DNA of 64,000 nucleotides from Mayamaea pseudoterrestris (Eukaryota; Bacillariophyta; Bacillariophyceae; Sellaphorales; Sellaphoraceae), in contig BROI01000016.1 of NCBI GenBank assembly GCA_027923505.1, positions 124,001-188,000 of the forward strand, in the 5' to 3' direction. The translations under genes were made by a program, and so were the position numbers. The notes under the pieces are model-generated. The model was not told the DNA's origin. It did no database searches and saw only the letters and a list, made by a program, of their open reading frames with translations. This document shows positions 1 through 11,000 of this stretch, piece after piece (the first letter of the stretch is position 1; the number at the start of each line of letters is the position of its first letter).

Positions 1-3000
1 TTCGCAGAAAGAAGCTTGGGTATGTGCCTGCTTCATTAAAAGGAAGTGGCGTGTCAAGGGTAATGTCGCGCCCTTCTGAGTAGCAATTCTCAGAGATAAC
101 GTCTTTCGCAGTGCGATCTTGGTTGTAGTAATCCTGATAAAGTGCCCAAATCCTGTCAACGTTTGCTACGAATGATTAAACACACGGTAAGTTATTCACT
201 AAATGTGCGCGCAAGCAACATGATGGCTCAAAACGTACCATGATGTAGATAAAAGAGAGGGTCGTCTGCAAGTGCAAGGGAGGCGATACATCAGAGGCCA
301 TCATTGCAAGAGCAACTGTTTTGTCAAAAGACACGTACCTGGAGAAGACATATAGGCCATGTTTCCATTGATGAAGTTATGCACTGAAAAAATGGAAGGT
401 TTGTGAGGTGAAACTATATACGAATAGGCCACCTGCGGTTGTGCTAGACTTACCTTGACCATGAGGCGTGCCTTGTAAATTATTACTGAAACCCGACAAT
501 CCTCCTGCGAATGTTGAACGAGAGATCAATGAGATTCGCTTCTCGACTATTTTTAGCTTCAACAAAAGCGACTCACCTCCGAAGTTTGGATAGTTCATGA
601 TCAGTCGGACGAGTTGATCCTCGGAATAGAATTTGTTCACATATGATTTCTCAAAGCCGCTGCGCAAACAACAATAAAAAGGAGAGCTTAGTATTTTCCA
701 AGCACGGTGCTAATTACAGCCCATGCTTTTGCTTACCGTCGGAGGCAGCCACCTCCCGCTCGAGTCGTCTGCTTCCAAAAACCACTAAAGCTGCTAATAC
801 CTTCTGTCACACACCCATTTCCGTCGATTCCGTTAGATGATCCAAACGTTTCTGCTTTAAGGACAGTTGCCTGAAGCTCTCTGCCCTTGTCTTTGGACCA
901 GTCCCAGTAAGGAACGGTTAAGCATGTGCCAGATACGGTTTGCAGAGCCTTCTCATATTTCCAAAGGTACCATCGATGCCACGGCAAGAACGGTCCATCA
1001 TTAGAACCATGCGCCACTTTATTTAATGTAGATGCATGGATTTTTGCAAAGGTAGCATAATTTGGAATCTTATACGTATTCGTGGCTGGCAGCTTGTACA
1101 GCAACTCGACAGCGCGCAGGTAAGCAGCCTGGTCAGCGCAGCTTGTATCATGCCAGGCTCGTCGAACTGACGGTCCACAATTCGCGGCAGAAAATGTAGG
1201 AGCTTTCGTAGGTGCTTTTACGGGTGTTTTCACTGGCGACCTCGTAGGAGGCTTTGTTGGAGACAATAATCGGAATGGTGAGCGAGTGAACATCACAATA
1301 ATCCAAAGACAATGATCCGTTTGGTCGGCCATACCTTTGTGGGTGTGTTAGTAGGTGACTGTGGAGCGAAAAAAGACGGTTAACAACAGGTGAACAAAGC
1401 ACAGTGGTTGGCGAGTGTTACGAAGTGCATCAATCCTACCTTAGTGGGCTTTTTTGTTGGAGCTGCAGTTGGGGCCTTCGTCGGTGCTTTACTAGGCTTT
1501 TTCGTTGGAGCCGCAGTCGGGGCCTTCGTCGGTGCTTTACTTGGCTTTTTCGTTGGAGCTGCAGTTGGGGCCTTCGTCGGTGCTTTACTAGGCTTTTTCG
1601 TTGGAGCCGCAGTTGGGGCCTTCGTCGGTGCTTTACTAGGCTTTTTCGTTGGAGCCGCAGTCGGGGCCTTTGTCGGTGCTTTGCTTGGCTGTTTCGTTGG
1701 AGCCGCAGTCGGGGCCTTTGTCGGTGCTTTGCTTGGCTGTTTCGTTGGAGCTGCAGTCGGGGCCTTCGTCGGTGCTTTGCTTGGCTGTTTCGTTGGAGCT
1801 GCAGTCGGCGACGCAGTTGGTCCAACAGAAGGCGTCTCTGTTGGCTGGCTCGTCGGCTTAGCTGTGGGTAGAGATGTTGGCGTAGAAGTGAATGGCGCTG
1901 CTGACGGTGCGTCCGCGGGAGAACCAATAGCAAAGTCAAATTCCGGGGCGAAATCGATTCCGCGGAAGAAGTTTGACGTCGGCGAACTAGTAGTAGGAGC
2001 TGCGGTAGGTCCTGCGGATGGCGCAAACGTTGGACTGGCTGTTGGCTTTCCACTTGGTGAAATTGTTGGCGACGCTGTAAGTTTTGCTGACGGAGAAGTC
2101 GTTGGGGTCAATGTTGGTGAACCGGTTGGTGAAGCTGTCGGCGACGATGTAGGTCCTGCAGATGGTGACGTCGTTGGGCTGGATGTTGGTCCTGCTGAAG
2201 GTGATGCCGTAGGACCTCGAGACGGCGAATTCGTTGGTGCTCCAGTGGGCAAAGCTGTTGGCGACGACGTGGGTCCTGCAGTCGGTGAGCTTGTTGGAAA
2301 TAGCGTTGGACCAACTGTGGGCAATTCTGTTGGTGAAGCGGTCGGGCCGCCAGTTGGTACTTTTGTTGGTAAAGCGGAAGGCTTGAGGGTCGGAGCTACA
2401 GTTGGGGAAGCAGTAGGCCCGCCACTGGGTGAGCTCGTTGGTGGAATGGTGGGACCGACCGTGGGCAAGTCAGTTGGTGAATGGGTAGGAACTGCGCTCG
2501 GAATTCCAGTTGGAGCAAGGGTTGGAGACATTGTCGCAGAAATTGCCGGCGCGAGAGTAGGCAAAGACGTTGGCGTTGCAAAAGGAGAGTTGATGACAAC
2601 GACTGGCGCCGACGATGGCGACGATCCATCAAAACCAGGCGAAAATCGAGGCGAGTCAACATTAACTTCCATTGCTGGAGCATCCGTTGGAGGATGACAC
2701 GTTGGATCGGCTGTTGGATTTGCCTCCACTGGGGCCTGTGTTGGCATTGACGAAGAATCAGTTGCTACGGCTGGTGGCAATGTTGGCACTTTCTGTGTAT
2801 CTGTTGATGAAAAAATTTGGACTGGTTGCAAAAGCGGTCCAGCGGATGGTGCTAAAGTAGGTTTGCGAACCGGTGCAGATTTTGGAAGCGACGTTGCCTT
2901 GCTTTCGGGTGCTGAGAATGGTTTCTCAGTAGACAAAGGCTCTTCGCCTTTTCTTGGTGCACCCCGAGGCAAGTCCGCAACCTCTTTCCTCGGTGCACTT

Positions 3001-4347
3001 GACGGAAAAGCAGCAGTTTCGACATTGTTATCAAAGTTGTTGTCTTGTCGTGGACCGACTGGGCGCATGGTGGGCTTGACAGTCGGCTCGCGTGACGGAT
3101 ACATGGTAGGCTTGGGAACTGGTGGCACAGGAGGCCGCGTTGGGCGCATCGTCGGCTTGACAGTTGGCTCGCGTGACGGATACATGGTAGGCTTTGGAAC
3201 TGGAGGTAGAGGAGGCCGCGTCGGACGCATGGTTGGCTTGATAGTGGGAGGTCTTGAAGGGTACATTGTAGGTTTTGGAACTGGAGGTAGTGGCGGTCGC
3301 GTTGGACGCATCGTCGGCTTGATAGTTGGAGGCCGTGAAGGGTACATGGTAGGTCGCGGTACTGAAGCAACTGGCTGTTTTACTGCTGGCTTTCCCGGAT
3401 TTTTGATTGTTGACGATGAATCTGAACGAAGAAACAATGGCGAGCCGAGTGGGATGAGTTTGCATGAAAAAGATGTCCATTTCAAACTCGCTTCAACATT
3501 ACATACCAACTGACTCGTCCTTCAAAATGCGGCGAGACGATTCCTTCACCGCCAAAGATGGTAAACACTGGCAGCTAAGTGTAAAATTGGTCTTGACGGC
3601 CCACTTTGCGTCCGTTACAGTGACAGTCGGATCCTTGCTGTCCTTGCTAATTCTGGTTCGCGCAAGCAACTGGTAAACAGCTTGCAATTGGTTTTCGCTT
3701 GCACATGCTGCAACTTGACCCGTCATGTCCGTCAATGATCCAGTCTGCGCAAACGGCAATAAAGTCGTGTAAATGGCGGATATCGGCTCGTCCTTGTAGC
3801 CGCGCAAGGCGATCGGAAAGGATTCTAGTTGAGGCTTGCTGCTGCTGCCATCCGTTTCAACATTGACATTGACACGAGGGTAGGTATTTCGAGCACCAAT
3901 CCAAACATGAAACTCATCAAGTCTCCAGTCAGTTTCCGTCGTATCAACGGTAACAATAAAGGCTTGCTTGCTTTCGTCAAGTGTCAGACAGAGCGTACCA
4001 GCTGCAGCAACTCCCATTCCATTAGAGTCGTCTCCCTGGATTCGCATCGCCCAGCACATGGATTCAGCAGTCGATGAAAATGACGACGAGTCTGATTCGT
4101 CTTTAAAGCAGGCGCTAATAATTGAAGTAAAGGCGCTGCTGTCATGATCGAATGAATGACTCGTTGTAGGCGTCGATGTTGCGTCGTTCACAGAATGCAT
4201 GATTGCCGACTCGCCATTGGCATTATAAACTCCACAAATCCAAAGCAAAAGCAAGATACAAAACAAAGGCGGCATGGTCTTTGCTGACTTTCCTCCTCGT
4301 CGCCGTAATTTACTTCTCATAGTCGTTGCATTTGTCGCCATCATCAT
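1..4347 (-). CDS. Secreted tyrosinase with Pro-rich stalk, copy A (3' end outside window)
   Basis: Type-3 copper phenol oxidase. Family members hydroxylate monophenols and oxidise o-diphenols to quinones; the leader implies an extracellular site. The start codon at 4347 opens a signal peptide (hydrophobic FCILLLLWICGVYNA). Exons by eye: 4347-3507, 3421-1440, 1358-1335, 1251-737, 659-577, 504-454, 383-339, 265-239 and 167 to the window edge; all phases agree. Order: N-terminal domain shared with copies B and C (motif FHVWIGARNTYPR), a Thr/Pro/Lys repeat stalk, then the tyrosinase core from CGPSVRRAWHD. CuA histidines lie in KIHAS, AHG and PWHRW; CuB in PHGQVHNF and LHHANVDRIWAL. All six ligands are present. 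It has two introns that B and C lack, at NYPNFGG and before VHNF. Substrate is unknown; protein cross-linking is an inference. Confidence 0.88.
1335..1358 (-). other. 24-nt micro-exon encoding SPTNTPTK
   Basis: This segment is flanked by a CCACAG acceptor and an AAAG/GTATGG donor. It is 24 nt long and in phase 0 on both sides, with introns of 81 bp (1439-1359) and 83 bp (1334-1252). It adds one repeat-like octapeptide and could be skipped without changing frame. A micro-exon of the same length and pattern occurs in the DUF11 surface gene at 42492-42515. Confidence 0.65.
1443..1815 (-). repeat. 48-bp coding minisatellite (about 7 units) in tyrosinase A
   Basis: Tandem units of exactly 48 bp encode APTKAPTAAPTKKPSK-type 16-residue blocks. 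Units vary mainly at Lys/Gln before PSK and at synonymous sites. The array ends at the intron donor at 1439, so it lies at the edge of its exon. It forms the last part of the stalk before the copper core. Long open frames on the opposite strand here are a by-product of the repeat. Confidence 0.9.
3058..3372 (-). repeat. 81-bp coding repeat (4 units) in tyrosinase A
   Basis: Four 27-residue units read PTMYPSRPPTIKPTMRP plus TRPPLPPVPK with small changes (R/E, I/V, L/V). The third and fourth copies share SREPTVKP, suggesting that pair duplicated most recently. The unit differs entirely from the 48-bp and 144-bp repeats of this family, so the stalks were built from unrelated expansions. Confidence 0.88.
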
Positions 4348-5040
4348 GATTATGCAAGTCCTTCCTGTAATGGTTCGACTACGAATCGTGTCAAGTGTCG
4401 AGTCACGGTCACGATACTTGGAATGACTTGAGGCTTAAATAATGCTAAATCAAGTAAGCCCGACAGTCTTGCTGGATCATTTTCACGCACCAATCATTGC
4501 CCTTTGGCGCTGACCGGATCAATTGATCAACATTGCCCCTGTTGCTTGAGGTCTTGGTTGGATCAGTTTGATAGAGTAGCTGGGTACTCCTACGATACGC
4601 AGTAAGTTGCATCTTCGTATTTGAACGATTACTATGTACTGAAAGCTGTAAATGGCTCGCTATTGGGCCTTTTCTAACGTCTCGTCACGTGAACGGTATA
4701 CAAAGGTATGAATGGGCAAGGCAATCCACTGGCAAAAGGTGAATTCCGATTTGCAGGGCGTTTCGGTTAGCTGTAAAATTGTCAATGAAAAAAGATAAGG
4801 TACAGAAAGACAATAGTACATACTGTTAGCAGTTACTCGGCATATAATTTCATCGGCCCATTGCCGGCAGGATTTCGAGAGGCTTGCCATGTATACTGCT
4901 AGGGGCAGCCTGGTGCCGTATATGAAGGCACTAGTGCCGTACGTAATGATACTTCGAACGCGTGGTATTGCCAAGTGTTGTATCATTCTTCATGGTGCTA
5001 GCTGTCGCGTCAAATACAAACCTCCTTTATGGCATGACGA
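4348..5040. other. Intergenic, between tyrosinases A and B
   Basis: About 690 bp holding the presumed promoter of copy A and the 3' end of copy B. Short open frames exist on both strands but none has a recognisable domain or splice-supported partner. No repeat or RNA gene was seen. Confidence 0.6.
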
Positions 5041-8000
5041 TTACGGCGTGTTCGCCGTATTGATCTGCTCAATAAGGTCCACCACATCGGGCTCCAGCCA
5101 GACTGGTATACTGTCGCTACAGTCGGCAGTTATTGTCAGATTGACAAGACCAACGTTAGGGTGGCGCATTCCAATTGTTAAACGGCCAGAGTCCTTATAA
5201 TAATCGGCCGGAACCGTCAGGACGACGTCGTTGGCCGCATTGTCAATACTTGTTCGCTTTACCTTGACCTTGCCGGATGCGCTAGCTTTATGTATGCGTG
5301 AGGAGCAGTCAAAAGGACCAAGATCAATGGACGAATTTCCGACCAAGACCGAAACGTTCGTTGTTTTCGCTTCGCACGCAACAACAAATATTCTCATCAC
5401 CAGAGTCACGCTGCTGGCCGACGACGGAACTCGATAGGTCTTGCTTGTTCCACCGCGTGGCGACAAGTACATGCCACGGGCCTTGCTCTTGTCAGCCTTG
5501 TGAAACGCCCAGGAAGCAACGTTATTGAAGGAAGAGAAATCGTCCGTCGCCACTGCAAAGGTTGGCGTTCCATCGCAAATTGGGTCCATCGCCGATGGAA
5601 CGGGGCAAAGTAGTCCGGTCAATTGACATGGAATCGAAATGGAATGCGAAATTTTATTGGCAGACAAGGCGCCAGCAGATCCGCATATATCTCTAACTCC
5701 ACTAACGCGACTCACTGGGAACAGCTCCTTGTCCCAGGCTTGAAGCTCGACGGTTGCAATATTATTTTGGCACTGGGCTTCGTAAGTTCCAAATACACCT
5801 GGAAACACATTTTCTGCCACATCGCATCGCTCCGTACCGTCAGTACCGACGTAATAAACGGCGACGCGGGCGACAGACGCGGCGCTCCACATTTGGGCCA
5901 GTGCAAAGGAAACGTTTGTGCCTCGAAATTCCGTTATATCGACGGGATCATACATGAATTTGTAAGCAGCGTCACTGGAGACGATGGTAGCTTTTTGACT
6001 ACAGTCCTGGGGGTTGTCACCGTTGAAACATCGAAATACCTCCGTCTGATTTTGCATTCCCTGCATCGTAATCCAGGACCAGGGAAGCATGAGCTTGTTA
6101 GGTTGCCCTTCACATCGGCGGTACGCAAGTGTATTCAATATGTCATGTGGCGATTGGCCTTCAGCAAGTAAAGTGTCCCACTGTAGCCGAGTGGTGAGGT
6201 CGCTCCAAGGTGGAACCTCTGTAGATATGTTGAGAGCTTTGCTCACTCCATCAACGTCAAATTCTGCAGTACTGGTATCTGCAATTTCTACATCTTCTTG
6301 CATGCGACGTGAGCAGGTAATTTCGTTAACAGGGCCCGTTGCAATTTCTATCCACGTCTTGTTGTTGGTCGTGGCATATGACCGCGCTCCATTAGTAGTG
6401 TTATATTTCAGCAGAAGCGCAAGATTGTCATTCGCGTATGTCACCTGGACTGTGTCTCCAAAATTATGGACTAGGTCTTTTGGTGTTGGTAGCTGACCAT
6501 TGTTCCGTAAGAAGAAACTAGGATATGTGCCGGCGCCGTTGACGAACGGGAGGTCATCATTGAGCTTTATGCCGCGTCCGTTGGCATAACATTGCGTCGT
6601 CGTCGTCATCGTTGTAATCTCTGATTTTTCGATCTGATCTTGATTATAGAAATCTTGCCACAGAGCCCAGATTCGGTCCACATTAGCTAGACGACGCGTG
6701 GACTTAAGTGAGTGTTTATTTCTTAAGTGGCACTATCATCACCGAGAGCGCACTTACCGTGATGTAACATAAACAGTGGGTCATCTTTAAAGGTTCGAAA
6801 AGATTTTTTGAGACATCGATGACGGATGTACGAGATAAGCTTGCCCGACACAAGACAAACTTACCAGGGCTGAAATGTGTCGCCATGTGCCCACCTATAA
6901 AATTGTGGACCGTACCATGTGGTGTGCCTTGAAAGTTATTTGAAAACCCATTTACTCCACCAAACTTTGGACGTGATGTGATTAAACTGATAAGTTCTAG
7001 CTCTGAAGTAAAAGTGTGTTGTAAATTGTACTGACTGGTGACATGAAATGAAATGGTGATGATCAGTGAGTGAACAAGCCGCAACAATATACCGTTGAGG
7101 TGCTGCTGCACACGTACCGCTGTAGACAGCCACCTGTAGAGACAGTTGTGTCCCAAAAGCCGCCGTAAACGCTAGAGCGGCCAATACCGTTCTGAACGCA
7201 TTGCTGCACATTGTAACTCGTAGATGAGCCAAATGTGTCACTTTTCAGAACAGAAGATACCCTTGCCTTCGTATTCGGCCCCGTCGAAACATCATAATCC
7301 CTTTCCCAATCCCAATAAGGAATGGTAACACAAGTTTTGGATACGATTTGTAAGGCCTTTTCAAACTTCCACAGATACCACCGATGCCATGGCAAAAACG
7401 GCCCATCATCCGCGCCGTGAGCCTTATCCTTGTTATATGGGTCAGCGTGAAGTGTAGTAAAAACTTGATAGTTTGGAATTTGTAACGAATTGTTTGATGG
7501 AAGCAAATAGAGCTGTTTGACGGCATTAAGATAAACCAAACGATCCGAACAGCTGGTATCACGCCAGGCCCGTCGGATAGAGGGACCGCAATTAGGAAAG
7601 ACAAATGTTGGTGCTTTGGATGGGACTCTCGATGGGACTCTCGATGGTGCTCTCGATGGTGTTCTGGAAGGTGCCCTGGAAGGAGTCCTGGATGGTGTCC
7701 TAGATGGCGTTCTGGATGGTGCTCTAGATGGGGCTCTTGATGGTGTTCTGGAAGGTGCCCTGGAGGGAGTCCTGGATGGTGTCCTAGATGGATCTCTAGA
7801 AGGTGTTCTAGATGGGAAATGGGAAGGATGAGAAGAACAAGTTGGTAAAAAACTTGGTGGCAGGCTGGGCTGAGAGCTTGGCGGAGCACTGGGTGACTTG
7901 CTGGGGCTGCCACTGGGATCACCCGTTGGCAATAATGTTGGTGGACTGCTGGGATGAGCACTTGGGATTGCACTGGGAGCCAGACTGGGTGTCACGCTTG

Positions 8001-11000
8001 GTGCCTGGCTAGGCTGAGAGCTTGGCAGAGCACTGGGTGACTTGCTGGGGCTGCCACTGGGATCACCCGTTGGCAATCTAGTTGGTGGACTGCTGGGATG
8101 AGCACTTGGGATTGCACTGGGAGCCAGACTGGGTGTCACACTTGGTGCCTGGCTAGGCTGAGAGCTTGGCAGAGCACTGGGTGACTTGCTGGGGCTGCCA
8201 CTGGGATCACCCGTCGGCAATAATGTTGGTGGACTGCTGGGATGAGCACTTGGGATTGCACTGGGAGCCAGACTCGGTGTCACGCTTGGTGCCTGGCTAG
8301 GCTGAGAGCTTGGCAGAGCACTGGGTGACTTGCTGGGGCTGCCACTGGGATCACCCCTTGGCAATAATGTTGGTGGACTGCTGGGATGAGCACTTGGGAT
8401 TGCACTGGGAGCCAGACTGGGTGTCACGCTTGGTGCCTGGCTAGGCTGAGAGCTTGGCAGAGCACTGGGTGACTTGCTGGGGCTGCCACTGGGATCACCC
8501 GTCGGCAATAATGTTGGTGGACTGCTGGGATGAGCACTTGGGATTGCACTGGGAGCCAGACTCGGTGTCACGCTTGGTGCCTGGCTAGGCTGAGAGCTTG
8601 GCAGAGCACTGGGTGACTTGCTGGGGCTGCCACTGGGATCACCCATCGGCAATAATGTTGGTGGACTGCTGGGATGAGCACTTGGGATTGCACTGGGAGC
8701 CAGACTCGGTGTCACGCTTGGTGCCTGGCTAGGCTGAGAGCTTGGCAGAGCACTCGGTGACTTGCTGGGGCTGCCACTGGGATCAACCGTTGGCAATCCA
8801 GTTGGTGGACTGCTGGGATGAGCACTTGGGATTGCACTGGGAGCCAGACTGGGTGTCACGCTTGGTGCCTGGCTAGGCTGAGAGCTTGGCAGAGCACTGG
8901 GTGACTTGCTGGGGCTGCCACTGGGATCACCCGTTGGCAATAATGTTGGTGGACTGCTGGGATGAGCACTTGGGATTGCACTGGGAGCCAGACTGGGTGT
9001 CACGCTTGGTGCCTGGCTAGGCTGAGAGCTTGGCAGAGCACTGGGTGACTTGCTGGGGCTGCCACTGGGATCACCCATCGGCAATAATGTTGGTGGACTG
9101 CTGGGATGAGCACTTGGGATTGCACTGGGAGCCAGACTGGGTGTCACGCTTGGTGCCTGGCTAGGCTGTGAGCTTGGCAGAGCACTGGGTGACTTGCTGG
9201 GGCTGCCACTGGGATCACCCGTTGGCAATCTAGTTGGTGGACTGCTGGGATGAGCACTTGGGATTGCACTGGGAGCCAGACTCGGTGTCACGCTTGGTGC
9301 CTGGCTAGGCTGAGAGCTTGGCAGAGCACTGGGTGACTTGCTGGGGCTGCCACTGGGATCACCCGTCGGCAATAATGTTGGTGGACTGCTGGGATGAGCA
9401 CTTGGGATTGCACTGGGAGCCAGACTCGGTGTCACGCTTGGTGCCTGGCTAGGCTTTGAGCTTGGCAGAGCACTGGGTGACTTGCTGGGGCTGCCACTGG
9501 GATCACCCGTTGGCAATAATGTTGGTGGACTGCTGGGATGAGCACTTGGGATTGCACTGGGAGCCAGACTGGGTGTCACGCTTGGTGCCTGGCTAGGCTG
9601 AGAGCTTGGCAGAGCACTGGGAGACTTGCTGGGGCTGCCACTGGGATCACCCGTTGGCAATAATGTTGGTGGACTGCTGGGATGAGCACTTGGGATTGCA
9701 CTGGGAGCCAGACTGGGTGTCACGCTTGGTGCCTGGCTAGGCTGAGAGCTTGGCAGAGCACTGGGTGACTTGCTGGGGCTGCCACTGGGATCACCCGTTG
9801 GCAATCTAGTTGGTGGACTGCTGGGATGAGCACTTGGGATTGCACTGGGAGCCAGACTGGGTGTCACGCTTGGTGCCTGGCTAGGCTGAGAGCTTGGCAG
9901 AGCACTGGGTGACTTGCTGGGGCTGCCACTGGGATCACCCGTTGGCAATAATGTTGGTGGACTGCTGGGATGAGCACTTGGGATTGCACTGGGAGCCAGA
10001 CTCGGTGTCACGCTTGGTGCCTGGCTAGGCTGAGAGCTTGGCAGAGCACTGGGTGACTTGCTGGGGCTGCCACTGGGATCACCCGTTGGCAATAATGTTG
10101 GTGGACTGCTGGGATGAGCACTTGGGATTGCACTGGGAGCCAGACTCGGTGTCACGCTTGGTGCCTGGCTAGGCTGAGAGCTTGGCAGAGCACTGGGTGA
10201 CTTGCTGGGGCTGCCACTGGGATCACCCGTTGGCAATAATGTTGGTGGACTGCTGGGATGAGCACTTGGGATTGCACTGGGAGCCAGACTAGGTGTCACG
10301 CTTGGTGCCTGGCTAGGCTGAGAGCTTGGCAGAGCACTGGGTGACTTGCTGGGGCTGCCACTGGGATCACCCGTTGGCAATCTAGTTGGTGGACTGCTGG
10401 GATGAGCACTTGGGATTGCACTGGGAGCCAGACTGGGTGTCACGCTTGGTGCCTGGCTAGGCTGAGAGCTAGGCAGAGCACTGGGAGACTTGCTGGGGCT
10501 GCCACTGGGATCACCCGTTGGCAATAATGTTGGTGGACTGCTGGGATGAGCACTTGGGATTGCACTGGGAGCCAGACTGGGTGTCACGCTTGGTGCCTGG
10601 CTAGGCTGAGAGCTTGGCAGAGCACTGGGTGACTTGCTGGGGCTGCCACTGGGATCACCCGTTGGCAATAATGTTGGTGGACTGCTGGGATGAGCACTTG
10701 GGATTGCACTGGGAGCCAAACTGGGTGTCACGCTTGGTGCCTGGCTAGGCTGAGAGCTTGGCAGAGCACTGGGTGACTTGCTGGGGCTGCCACTGGGATC
10801 ACCCGTCGGCAATAATGTTGGTGGACTGCTGGGATGAGCACTTGGGATTGCACTGGGAGCCAGACTTGGTGTCACGCTTGGTGCCTGGCTAGGCTGAGAG
10901 CTTGGCAGAGCACTGGGTGACTTGCTGGGGCTGCCACTGGGATCACCCATAGGCAATAATGTTGGTGGACTGCTGGGATGAGCACTTGGGATTGCACTGG

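Noticed and set aside
1390-2697. Plus-strand open frame rich in VGAAVGAFVGALLG
   Set aside because: It is the reverse reading of the KAPT/SPT stalk exon of tyrosinase A; the repeat unit is a multiple of three, so every frame stays open. Promoter, splice sites and copper domain all support the minus strand.
7616-8012. Plus-strand frames with LDGALDGVLEGV repeats and WVTCWGCHWDHPLA repeats
   Set aside because: Reverse readings of the PSRT and 144-bp repeats of tyrosinase B.
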